The translations under genes and the position numbers were made by a program. Positions 41,559 to 49,299 of a stretch of DNA of 64,000 bases are shown one piece after another. The notes below the pieces were generated by a model. The model worked only from the letters and a program-made list of their open reading frames with translations, was not told the origin of the DNA and searched no databases. Where the stretch lies: the NCBI RefSeq assembly GCF_003725695.1, contig NZ_RJSE01000007.1, positions 124,001 to 188,000 on the forward strand, in the 5' to 3' direction. The stretch's first letter is position 1, and each line of letters begins with the position of its first letter. The stretch is from Nocardioides marmoriginsengisoli. Lineage in GTDB: Bacteria; Actinomycetota; Actinomycetes; Propionibacteriales; Nocardioidaceae.

Positions 41559-42425
41559 CTACTTCAGCAGCTTCGACATCCGCCGGTCGGCCAGGGGCTT
41601 GCCGCCGGTCTGGCAGGTTGCGCAGTACTGGAGGCTGCGGTCGGCGAACGAGACCGAGCGGACGATGTCACCGCAGACCGGGCACTTCTCGCCGGCCTGA
41701 CCGTGCACGGCCATGTTCGACTTCTTCTCGCGCTTGAGCTCGCTCGCCGGCAATCCGTCGGCTCGGGCGACCGCGTCGCCGAGGACGCTGCGGATCGTGT
41801 CGTGGAGCAGCTGGACCTCGAACTCGGTCAGGCTGTTCGCCGGCTTGAACGGCGACATCTTGGCGGCGTGCAGGATCTCGTCGGAGTAGGCGTTCCCGAT
41901 CCCGGCGATGGTGCTCTGGTAACGGAGAACGCCCTTGATCTGGGCGCGCCCGGCCGTCTCCAGGATGCCCGCGAGCACGTCGGTGGTGAACTCCTCGGCC
42001 AGCGGGTCCGGGCCGAGCCGGGCGATCCCCTCGACGTCCTGCGGGTCCCGGACGACGTACAGGGCGAGGCTCTTGCGGGTGCCGGCCTCGGTGATGTCCA
42101 GGCCGCTGCCGTCGTCCAGGATCACCCGCGCGGCGAGCGGGGACTTGCTGTTCGGCTTCGCCGGCAGCTTGGGGACCTCGTCCTTCCAGCGCACCCACCC
42201 GGCCAGCGCGAGGTGCAGCACCAGGTGCGTGCCGGAGACGTCGAAGTCGAGGAACTTGCCGTGCCGGCTGACCCCGTCGACCATCCCGCCGGAGAGCGCG
42301 GTGATCGGCGGGTCGTAGGTCTTCAGGCAGCTGAAGTTGGCGATGTCGACCCGGACGATCGCGCGACCGTCGAGCCGCTTCGCCAGGTCGTGGGCGAGCG
42401 CTTCCACCTCGGGCAGCTCGGGCAT
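41559..42425 (-). CDS. Fpg/Nei-type DNA glycosylase
   Basis: A 288-aa base-excision-repair glycosylase/AP lyase. The N-terminal catalytic Pro-Glu is intact (MPELPEVEALAHDLAKRLDG), the beta-lysine is in SRHGKFLDF, the helix-two-turn-helix is YQSTIAGIGNAYSDEILHAA, and the C-terminal zinc finger is CPVCG ... YCATCQTGG. The insert EVPKLPAKPNSKSPLAARVI is longer than in E. coli Fpg and resembles the actinobacterial branch of Fpg/Nei-like proteins, so substrate preference (8-oxoG or oxidised pyrimidines) is open. It lies 19 bp downstream of the sigma-like membrane protein, possibly co-transcribed. Confidence 0.92.
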   Translation of the reverse strand: MPELPEVEALAHDLAKRLDGRAIVRVDIANFSCLKTYDPPITALSGGMVDGVSRHGKFLDFDVSGTHLVLHLALAGWVRWKDEVPKLPAKPNSKSPLAARVILDDGSGLDITEAGTRKSLALYVVRDPQDVEGIARLGPDPLAEEFTTDVLAGILETAGRAQIKGVLRYQSTIAGIGNAYSDEILHAAKMSPFKPANSLTEFEVQLLHDTIRSVLGDAVARADGLPASELKREKKSNMAVHGQAGEKCPVCGDIVRSVSFADRSLQYCATCQTGGKPLADRRMSKLLK

Positions 42426-42444
42426 GCCGGAAATCTACTCGTGT

Positions 42445-43791
42445 TCAGCAGAGGCCGAGCAACTTCTGGAGCGCGTTGCACGGCTTGGGGGTCGTGGTCG
42501 GGGTGGGAGTCGGGGTCGGGGTCGGCTCCGCGGTGGTCGGCGGGTCGCTCGGACGCGGGGTCGACGACGGCTTCGTGGTCGGCTTCTTGGTGGGCGTCGA
42601 CTTCTTCGTCGGCTTGGCGGCCGCGGTGGTCGCGTCAGCCGTGGCGGCGTCGGTCGGGGTGGCGGTCGGGGTCGGTGCCTCGGTGGTGGCGGCCGGGGTC
42701 GTCGGCGCAGTCTCCGGAGCCTCGGGTCCGCCGATGGAGGGCGGCAGCGTCGGGTCGTCCGCGGTGGCGCTCGGGGTGGTGCCGGCCGATGCCGGCGTGG
42801 TGCCGTCGTCACCGCCGCTGAGGACGACCGCGACGACGGCTACGGCGGCGGCCGTGACCGCGGCCAGGGCTACCAGCCTGCGTCGCCTGCCTCGCTTCCG
42901 GGCTCCGGCAGCGGAGGCCACACCCACCGCGGCCACCTCGGTGGTGTCGTCGGTGGCCGTGGCTTCGCTCGCCCAGGGTTCGAACGGGACCGGTGTGGTC
43001 ACCTCGAGAGCAGCCGGTACGGCGGCCAGCGCGGCGACCTCGGTGTCGTCGGGTTCGGCGGCCCACGGCTCGACCGCCTCGGTGGCGGCTGCAACACCGG
43101 CGACGGGCGCGATCGGGGCTGAGGCGACCGGGTGCAGCACCGCGGGGTCGATGAGCGCACCGAGTGCGGTGTTGCTGGAGGCGATCTCGTGGAACGCCTC
43201 CGTGCACCAGGCGCAGGTGCTCAGGTGCACCCAGGCCTCGGCGGACATGTTCTTGGTCGAACCCTCGGCCACCGACATCAGCGCGATGTGCGGGCGCCGG
43301 CAGGCGGTCGAGATGGCGTTGTCGGCGTGCTCGGCGAGGTAGTAGTGCTGGAGCACGGTGAGCGCGCGGGCGTGGTCGTCGTCGAGCGCCTGGTCGGCGG
43401 CGATCGTGCGCAGGCTGTCCTGGGTCGCCTCGTCCAGCTCGGCGAACGACCGGGTCATCGCGGCCGAGACGAACACGTCGGGGTGCCCGGCCGCGTTGCC
43501 CGGGTCCGGGGTCTGGTCGTCGCCCTCGCCGAGCTCGCGGACGGCGGAGGTCACGAACTCCTCGACGTCCTCCCGGGGTCCTCGGCCGATCGCGATCGCG
43601 GCGATGGTGCCGATCAGGGCCTCGGCGGCGAGCCCGGGGACCTCGGCCGGCTCGACGTACTGGCGGGCCGCGGTGAGCGCGGTCGGCCAGTACCGGACCC
43701 AGAGCCGGGCGGCGGATCCGACGTCGCCGGCGCCGATGCTGTCGGTGATCTCGGCATCGCCGAGAACATCGGATGCAAGTGTGATGGCCAC
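42445..43791 (-). CDS. Sigma-like / zinc-anti-sigma-like membrane fusion protein
   Basis: A 448-aa protein from GTG 43791 (GGGAGAAG upstream; the frame opens at 43866). Residues 1-100 resemble a degenerate ECF sigma region 2 (GDVGSAARLWVRYWPTALTA). Next comes a helical stretch with FAELDEATQDSLRTIAADQA (sigma-4-like), then AWVHLSTCAWCTEAFHEIAS, the H-x3-C-x2-C zinc motif of anti-sigma factors. A Glu/Ala linker, a basic RKRGRRRR and one membrane helix (LVALAAVTAAAVAVVAVVLS) follow, then about 110 Thr/Pro/Ala residues outside the cell ending in LLGLC. It looks like a sigma/anti-sigma fusion tethered to the wall. Function not proven. Confidence 0.7.
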   Translation of the reverse strand: MAITLASDVLGDAEITDSIGAGDVGSAARLWVRYWPTALTAARQYVEPAEVPGLAAEALIGTIAAIAIGRGPREDVEEFVTSAVRELGEGDDQTPDPGNAAGHPDVFVSAAMTRSFAELDEATQDSLRTIAADQALDDDHARALTVLQHYYLAEHADNAISTACRRPHIALMSVAEGSTKNMSAEAWVHLSTCAWCTEAFHEIASSNTALGALIDPAVLHPVASAPIAPVAGVAAATEAVEPWAAEPDDTEVAALAAVPAALEVTTPVPFEPWASEATATDDTTEVAAVGVASAAGARKRGRRRRLVALAAVTAAAVAVVAVVLSGGDDGTTPASAGTTPSATADDPTLPPSIGGPEAPETAPTTPAATTEAPTPTATPTDAATADATTAAAKPTKKSTPTKKPTTKPSSTPRPSDPPTTAEPTPTPTPTPTTTPKPCNALQKLLGLC

Positions 43792-43881
43792 CGTGGTCTT
43801 CTCCCGAGTCGAGGGCAACGCGTTCGATCCTAAGCGCATCGGGCGGATCGGCGCAGCGACGTCCATACGACTCGCTACCGA

Positions 43882-43903
43882 TGTCTAAGGAATTCCCTAG
43901 ACA
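43882..43903. promoter_or_regulatory. 22-bp palindrome between divergent sigma-like and ATPase genes
   Basis: tgtctaaggaattccctaga followed by ca is a dyad matching at 20 of 22 positions with no spacer. It lies 18 bp before the ATPase ATG and 90 bp before the sigma-like GTG (16 bp if that gene starts at 43866). GATACT at 43908-43913 could be the ATPase -10 box with a leaderless start. Confidence 0.6.
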
Positions 43904-43921
43904 ACTGGATACTCTCTGATC

Positions 43922-45130
43922 ATGGACCCGATCCGGAACCCGTACGCCCCTGGTGCCGGCCAGCGGCCCCCAGAACTTGCGGGCCGCGACGACCAGCTCG
44001 GTGCGTTCGACGTCGTCCTGGAGCGGATCGCCCACGGTCGTCCGGAGCGGTCGCTGGTGCTTACCGGCCTCCGCGGCGTCGGCAAGACGGTCCTGCTCAA
44101 CGCGCTCCGCTCCGCCGCCGTACGACGGGGATGGGGGACCGGGAAGCTCGAGGCGCGTCCGGACCAGGGCCTGCGCCGACCGCTGTCGAGTGCCCTGCAC
44201 CAGGCGGTCCGCGAGCTCGGCCACCCCGAGCCGGCCCAGGTGGACCAGGTGCTCGGTGTGATCCGGGCGTTCGCGCAACGTGACGCCGCACCGGGCGCCA
44301 AGCTGCGCGACGTCTGGAACCCGGGGATCGAGGCTCCGGTGGTGAAGGGTCGCGCGGACTCGGGCGACATCGAGATCGACCTGGTGGAGCTGTTCAGCGA
44401 CGCCGGCGGGCTGGCCGCGGACGTGGGCAAGGGGGTCGCGGTCTTCATCGACGAGATGCAGGACCTCGGCCCGGACGACGTCTCCGCGCTCTGCGCCGCC
44501 TGCCACGAGATCAGCCAGTCGGGGCTGCCGATGATCGTCGTCGGCGCCGGTCTGCCGCACCTCCCGGCGGTGCTCTCGGCGAGCAAGTCCTACTCCGAGC
44601 GGTTGTTCCGCTACCAGCGGATCGACCGGCTCGGGCGGGCCGAGGCCGACCGGGCGCTGGCCGCCCCGGCGGCCGAGGAGTCCGCCGCCTACGACGACGA
44701 CGCGCTCGCGGCGATGTACGCCGCGACCGGCGGCTACCCGTACTTCATCCAGGCCTACGGCAAGGCGGTCTGGGACGTCGCGCCGAGCAGCCCGATCACC
44801 GCGGCCGACGTGGCGGTCGCCGCTCCCGAGGCCGAGACCGAGCTCGCGGTGGGGTTCTTCGGCAGCCGCTACGAGCGGGCGACGCCGGGGGAGCGGGAGT
44901 ACCTGCGGGCGATGGCTGATGCCGCGGTCGCCCGCGCCGAGTCCGGCGAGGACCTCGACGTCATCGAGTCCGTCCCGACCGCGGACGTCGCCGCCGTACT
45001 CGGGAAGAAGCCGCAGTCCCTCTCCCCGGCCCGCGACGCCCTCCTCAAGAAGGGCCTGATCTACTCCGCCGAACGAGGCCGGATCGCCTTCACCGTCCCC
45101 CATTTCGGTCGCTATCTCCGGGATCGCTGA
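43922..45130 (+). CDS. AAA-family ATPase (AAA_16/ORC-like)
   Basis: A 402-aa ATPase. The N-terminal NPYAPGAGQRPPELAGRDDQ is the usual opening of this group; Walker A is LTGLRGVGKTVLLNALRS and Walker B VAVFIDEMQDL. Sensor-1-like IVVGAGLPHLP follows, and a C-terminal winged-helix-like part ends with GKKPQSLSPARDALLKKGLI (wing and recognition helix). This domain order resembles Orc1/Cdc6-type or archaeal-type ATPases found across bacteria, often near toxin, transposon or stress genes. The role is unknown. It is divergent from the sigma-like membrane protein across a strong palindrome, so the two may be co-regulated. Confidence 0.82.
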   Translation: MDPIRNPYAPGAGQRPPELAGRDDQLGAFDVVLERIAHGRPERSLVLTGLRGVGKTVLLNALRSAAVRRGWGTGKLEARPDQGLRRPLSSALHQAVRELGHPEPAQVDQVLGVIRAFAQRDAAPGAKLRDVWNPGIEAPVVKGRADSGDIEIDLVELFSDAGGLAADVGKGVAVFIDEMQDLGPDDVSALCAACHEISQSGLPMIVVGAGLPHLPAVLSASKSYSERLFRYQRIDRLGRAEADRALAAPAAEESAAYDDDALAAMYAATGGYPYFIQAYGKAVWDVAPSSPITAADVAVAAPEAETELAVGFFGSRYERATPGEREYLRAMADAAVARAESGEDLDVIESVPTADVAAVLGKKPQSLSPARDALLKKGLIYSAERGRIAFTVPHFGRYLRDR

Positions 45131-45138
45131 TCCGCTGA

Positions 45139-45226
45139 TCGACGGGCCGAAACGCCCGGTTCCACGGGCCATCACGCCCATTTCGACGCACCAGAACGCG
45201 CGACTCGACGAGTGCGCCGGGTCGAC
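45139..45226 (+). repeat. Four-unit 22-bp-period repeat cluster
   Basis: Four consecutive 22-bp units (45139-45160, 45161-45182, 45183-45204, 45205-45226), each opening with tcgac or tccac; the first reads tcgacgggccgaaacgcccg plus gt. They are degenerate relatives of the units at 54029 and 54984. The cluster starts eight bases after the ATPase stop codon. Confidence 0.62.
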
Positions 45227-45290
45227 GCGTCGAAAATTTCCTCTTCGTACTACTTCCGCTCGTCAGGTGACCTGTGTCATATTCCTCCCT

Positions 45291-45308
45291 ACCGAGCGAT
45301 CGCTCGGT
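45291..45308 (+). promoter_or_regulatory. TetR-type operator ahead of the monooxygenase
   Basis: Perfect 18-bp palindrome ACCGAGCGATCGCTCGGT, 41 bp before the preferred monooxygenase start. The CCGAGCG/CGCTCGG form is common among TetR-family sites. The only TetR-type domain in this island is fused to the acyl-CoA synthetase at 50552-53155. Confidence 0.72.
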
Positions 45309-45348
45309 CGGGCCAGGTAGGGCACGAAGGCGTCAAGGAGGAATGCAC

Positions 45349-47118
45349 GTGAGGGTTGGCACCGATTCGTCCCCCGTCGAGGTGAAGGCGGCTTTCCAGG
45401 GCTGGCTCACGGAGTTCGCGGGGACCCTGGAATCGGCCGACACGGCCGGCACCGTCGGCTTGCTCGACGCGGACTGCTGGTGGCGGGACCTCCTGGCGCT
45501 CAGCTGGGACCTGGGCACCTTCCACGGCACCGACAAGGTGGCCGGCCTGCTCGACGAGAACCTGAAATCGGCGGCCGTCTCCGACGTGCAGCTGATCACC
45601 GACTTCGGCCCCCGGTTCGTCGCCGAGGAGGGCGGCAGCGGTTCGATCGAGGGCTTCTTCACCTTCCAGACCGCCGGCGCCTGGTGCCGGGGCGTCGCTC
45701 GCATCCGGGAAGGCGCGGACGGCTGGCGCGCCTGGACCGTGATGACCGGCGCCGAGGACCTCAAGGGCCACGAGCGCGCCCTCGGCAGCCGCCGTCCCAC
45801 CGGCCCGCGCCACGAGGTCGGTGCCACCACGCAGCGCAACTGGAAGGACCAGCGCGACGCGGCGCAGGCCTACGCCGACCGGGAGCCCGAGGTGGTCATC
45901 CTCGGAGCCGGCCAGGGCGGCCTCGCGCTCGCGGCGAACCTCCGGCTGATGGGCGTCGACGCGCTGATCCTGGAGAAGAGCGGCCGGATCGGCGACGGCT
46001 GGCGCAGCCGCTACCACTCGCTGGTGCTGCACGACCCCGTCTGGGCCGACCACCTGCCCTACCTCCCGTTCCCGCAGTCGTGGCCGATCTACTCGGCGAA
46101 GGACAAGATCGCCGACTGGTTCGAGTTCTACGCCCAGGCGATGGAGCTCAACGTCTGGTGCTCGGCGGAGATGACCGACGCGGCGTACGACGAAGCGGCC
46201 GGCACCTGGACGGTCAAGGTCCGGACCGCCGACGGCGAGCGCACCCTCAAGCCGCGTGACGTCGTCCTCGCCACCGGTGCGGCCGGTGAGCCCAACGTCC
46301 CCGACTTCCCGGGCCGCGACTCCTTCGCCGGCACCGTCTACCACTCGAGCAAGCACGGCGCGGGCGGCAGCTGGGCCGGCAAGAAGGCGATCGTCGTCGG
46401 CGCGTGCAACAGCGGTCACGACATCGCGCAGGACCTCCACGAGGCCGGTGCCCAGGTCACCCTGGTGCAGCGCTCCTCGACGCACATCATCAGCCAGCTG
46501 CACGGCATCCCGGCGATCTTCGGTGCCAACTTCACCGAGTCGGGCCCGCCGACCGAGTACTCCGACCTGCTGGCGAGCGCCTTCCCGTGGCCGCTGGTGC
46601 TGGAGGCCGCGAAGGACGGGGTCAAGCAGACGGCCGAGAAGGACGCCGAGCTGCTGAGCTCGCTGGAAGCGGTCGGCTTCAAGCTCAACGACGGCCCCGA
46701 CGGCACCGGCCTGATGGGCTACGCCCTCGCCAAGGGCGGCGGCTACTACATCGACGTCGGCGCCTCCGGCCTGATCGCGGACGGCAAGATCGGGCTCGCC
46801 CAGGGCTCCGGCCTCGCCGAGTTCACGCCGTCGGGGATCAAGCTGGCCGACGGCCGCGAGCTGGACGCCGACCTCGTCGTCCTGGCGACCGGCTACTCCA
46901 ACATGCGCGAGACGGCGCGCCGGCTCTTCGGCGACCAGGTCGCGGACCGGTGCCCGCTGGTGCTGGGCATCGGGGAGGACGGCGAGATCGGCGGGCTCTA
47001 CCGCCGTACCGGGCAGCGCGGCTTCTGGTTCATGGGCGGACCGCTGGCCTGGGTGCGGATCTACTCCAAGCACCTCGCGCTGCAGATCACCGCGGACCTC
47101 CGCGGAGTACGTCCCTGA
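45349..47118 (+). CDS. SnoaL-like domain fused to flavin-containing monooxygenase
   Basis: A 589-aa flavoprotein. Residues 1-150 form an NTF2/SnoaL-like domain (GWLTEFAGTLESADTAGTVG, GSGSIEGFFTFQTAGAWCRG). The class-B monooxygenase follows: FAD site VVILGAGQGGLALAANLRLM near residue 181, FMO fingerprint FAGTVYHSSKH near 325, NADPH site IVVGACNSGHDIAQDL near 347 and the ATGYSN motif near the end. Such enzymes oxygenate ketones (Baeyer-Villiger) or soft nucleophiles. The GTG at 45349 is seven bases from AAGGAGG; an ATG at 45343 would be too close to it. First gene of the transport/catabolic island, preceded by a TetR-type palindrome. Confidence 0.87.
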   Translation: MRVGTDSSPVEVKAAFQGWLTEFAGTLESADTAGTVGLLDADCWWRDLLALSWDLGTFHGTDKVAGLLDENLKSAAVSDVQLITDFGPRFVAEEGGSGSIEGFFTFQTAGAWCRGVARIREGADGWRAWTVMTGAEDLKGHERALGSRRPTGPRHEVGATTQRNWKDQRDAAQAYADREPEVVILGAGQGGLALAANLRLMGVDALILEKSGRIGDGWRSRYHSLVLHDPVWADHLPYLPFPQSWPIYSAKDKIADWFEFYAQAMELNVWCSAEMTDAAYDEAAGTWTVKVRTADGERTLKPRDVVLATGAAGEPNVPDFPGRDSFAGTVYHSSKHGAGGSWAGKKAIVVGACNSGHDIAQDLHEAGAQVTLVQRSSTHIISQLHGIPAIFGANFTESGPPTEYSDLLASAFPWPLVLEAAKDGVKQTAEKDAELLSSLEAVGFKLNDGPDGTGLMGYALAKGGGYYIDVGASGLIADGKIGLAQGSGLAEFTPSGIKLADGRELDADLVVLATGYSNMRETARRLFGDQVADRCPLVLGIGEDGEIGGLYRRTGQRGFWFMGGPLAWVRIYSKHLALQITADLRGVRP

Positions 47119-47284
47119 CGTCCGGCGTCAGCGGATCCCATGAGTCGGCTCGGGGGCTCTGGGTGAGAACGACGCGGCGGAGGGAGGAGACCTCCACCCG
47201 CCCCGTCACCTGATGAGCGGCTGCGAACAGCGCTCATGAAGAACCCTGCCACCCGGCCGGGTGCGTCCCTCGAAGGAGAAGAAG

Positions 47285-48436
47285 ATGCAAGGCAGTAGAA
47301 ATGCATGGCTGAGGCCCGGCCTTGTCGCGATCGTGGCGGGGCTCAGCCTGGTGCTGGCCGCCTGCGGTGGCGGCGACGGGGACTCCGATGGCGGCGGCTC
47401 GTCGTCCGGCAAGAAGCTCGTCTACTTCATGGCCCCCAACACCACTCCGACCCGCTACATCGAGCAGGACGGCCCGGACTTCGAGAAGGCCCTCGAGGCG
47501 CTCGACCCCGATATCGAGGTGAAGTTCGTCAACGGCGGCGGCGACTCGGCCACCCAGCTGTCGCAGGCGAACTCGGCGATCTCGGCCGGAGCGAAGGCCC
47601 TGGTCGTGGTGGCGGCCGACCCGAACACCAGTGCCGGTCTGCTGCAGGCCGCCGCGGCCGCGAAGGTCCCCGTGATCGGCTACGAGAACCCGCCGCTCAA
47701 CGGACCGATGTACGCCCAGGTGATCTTCGACCCGTACAAGGTCGGCGTCCAGCAAGGCGAGTACTTCAAGAGCCAGGTCGAGGCCGGTGCTTTCGGCGAC
47801 GGTCCGATCGACCTCGCCCGCCAGTACGGCAACAAGGGCGACGTCTACACGACCGACATGCTCAAGGGCCAGAACGAGGTGCTGCAGCCGCTGATCGACG
47901 ACGGCACCCTGAAGGTGGTCTGCGAGGACTACATCAAGGACTGGGCCCCCGACAACGCCCAGAAGGCTGCCGAGCAGTGCCTGACCAAGACCCAGAACAA
48001 GGTCGACGTCTTCCTCGGCTTCTACGACGGCAACGCCGCGGGCATCATCGCCGCGCTCAAGGGCAAGGACGTCAAGATCCCCGTGTACGGCGGCCAGAAC
48101 CCGGAGCTGACCGGCATGCAGTACATGCTGACCGGCGACCAGCAGGACGCCGTCCTGAAGCCGTTCTCGGTCGAGGCCGAGGCGGCCGCCAAGATCGCCC
48201 TCGCGGCCATCAACGGCGAGGACCCGCCGTCCGACCTGGTGCAGGACTCGGTCAACAACGGGACGAACGACATCCCGACCGCCAAGCTCGACACCACCCT
48301 GATCCACCTCGAGGAGGGCAAGGACCCCGGAGAGATCGTCCAGCAGGCCGTCGACCTCGGGATCTTCACCTGGAAGCAGATCTGCGACGGCGGTCCTGCC
48401 GCTGACACGCCGACCTGCAAGGCCAAGGTCGGCTGA
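47285..48436 (+). CDS. ABC importer substrate-binding lipoprotein (sugar type)
   Basis: A 383-aa periplasmic-binding-protein-like lipoprotein: signal LRPGLVAIVAGLSLVLAAC with the lipobox LAAC (Cys near residue 26), a Gly/Ser/Asp linker, then a Peripla_BP_4 (ribose/xylose-type) fold with PDFEKALEALDPDIEVKFVN, ALVVVAADPNTSAGLLQAAA and PVYGGQNPELTGMQYMLTGD. AAGGAG precedes the ATG. It delivers an unknown ligand to the ABC ATPase and permease that follow. The co-located monooxygenase, CoA ligase and SDR suggest a ligand catabolised oxidatively, perhaps not a sugar. A 16-bp hairpin separates it from the ATPase gene. Confidence 0.92.
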   Translation: MQGSRNAWLRPGLVAIVAGLSLVLAACGGGDGDSDGGGSSSGKKLVYFMAPNTTPTRYIEQDGPDFEKALEALDPDIEVKFVNGGGDSATQLSQANSAISAGAKALVVVAADPNTSAGLLQAAAAAKVPVIGYENPPLNGPMYAQVIFDPYKVGVQQGEYFKSQVEAGAFGDGPIDLARQYGNKGDVYTTDMLKGQNEVLQPLIDDGTLKVVCEDYIKDWAPDNAQKAAEQCLTKTQNKVDVFLGFYDGNAAGIIAALKGKDVKIPVYGGQNPELTGMQYMLTGDQQDAVLKPFSVEAEAAAKIALAAINGEDPPSDLVQDSVNNGTNDIPTAKLDTTLIHLEEGKDPGEIVQQAVDLGIFTWKQICDGGPAADTPTCKAKVG

Positions 48437-48449
48437 CCGACCCACGATC

Positions 48450-48485
48450 GAGGTGTGGCCGCCCGTCGGCGGGCGGCCACACCTC
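48450..48485 (+). terminator. Intercistronic hairpin after the binding-protein gene
   Basis: Perfect 16-bp stem gaggtgtggccgcccg / cgggcggccacacctc with loop TCGG, between the binding-protein stop and the ATPase start. It probably acts as a partial terminator or RNA-stabilising hairpin so that the binding protein is made in excess. Confidence 0.78.
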
Positions 48486-48504
48486 ACCCAAGGAGGGGAA
48501 CCCC

Positions 48505-49299
48505 ATGCCTGACGCTGCTACCACCGTGGAGCGCGGCGAGCTGCTGCTCGAGCTCAACCAGGTCTCGAAGTACTTCGGCGGAGTCCGTGCGCTCCACGAC
48601 GTCGACCTGGAGCTCTACCGAGGCGAGGTCGTCGCCCTGGTGGGCGACAACGGCGCGGGGAAGTCCACCCTCGTCAAGGTCATCTCCGGAGTGGAGCACC
48701 CCGACTCGGGCGCCCTCCGCGTGCGCGGTGAGGCGGTGCGGCTGGAGACGCCGCGGGCCGCCCAGAGCGCCGGGATCCACACCGTCTACCAGGACCTCTC
48801 GTTGTGCGACAACCTCGACGCGGTCCGCAACCTCTTCCTCGGCCAGGAGATCACCGGCGGGTTCCTGCGGGGCCGGCCGGTCAGCCGGCACCGGATGGAG
48901 CAGCAGGCCCGCGACGTGCTGGACAGCCTGGCCGTCAAGGTCCGCTCGCTCAACACGCCCGTCGGCGGGCTCTCCGGCGGCCAGCGGCAGGGCATCGCGA
49001 TCTGCCGCGCCCTGATCTCCGACCCGAGCATGGTGCTGCTCGACGAGCCGACGGCAGCGCTGGGCGTCTCCCAGCGCGCCGAGGTGCTCGACCTGATCCT
49101 GCGCCTGAAGTCCCAGAACCGCGGCGTCCTGGTGATCTCGCACGACCTCAAGGACGTCCAGGAGGTCGCCGACCGCGTCGTGGTCATGCGCCTGGGCAGC
49201 AAGGTCGCCGAGTTCGGTCGCGGCGAGTACACCTCGAGCGACCTGATCGCCGCCATCACCGGAGCCCACGAGGCCCCCCGATCCCCCGAGAGCAACTGA
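48505..49299 (+). CDS. ABC importer ATP-binding protein (sugar type)
   Basis: A 264-aa single-domain ATPase of the RbsA/XylG class: VALVGDNGAGKSTLVKVISG (Walker A), VYQDLSLCDNLDAVRNLFLG (Q-loop and the class-specific segment), GGLSGGQRQGIAICRALISD (signature), VLLDEPTAALGVSQRAEVLD (Walker B) and VLVISHDLKDV (switch His). Many relatives carry two fused ATPase halves; this one has only one, so it must act as a homodimer. GGAGGGGAA precedes the ATG. The stop overlaps the permease start (TGATG). Confidence 0.93.
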   Translation: MPDAATTVERGELLLELNQVSKYFGGVRALHDVDLELYRGEVVALVGDNGAGKSTLVKVISGVEHPDSGALRVRGEAVRLETPRAAQSAGIHTVYQDLSLCDNLDAVRNLFLGQEITGGFLRGRPVSRHRMEQQARDVLDSLAVKVRSLNTPVGGLSGGQRQGIAICRALISDPSMVLLDEPTAALGVSQRAEVLDLILRLKSQNRGVLVISHDLKDVQEVADRVVVMRLGSKVAEFGRGEYTSSDLIAAITGAHEAPRSPESN

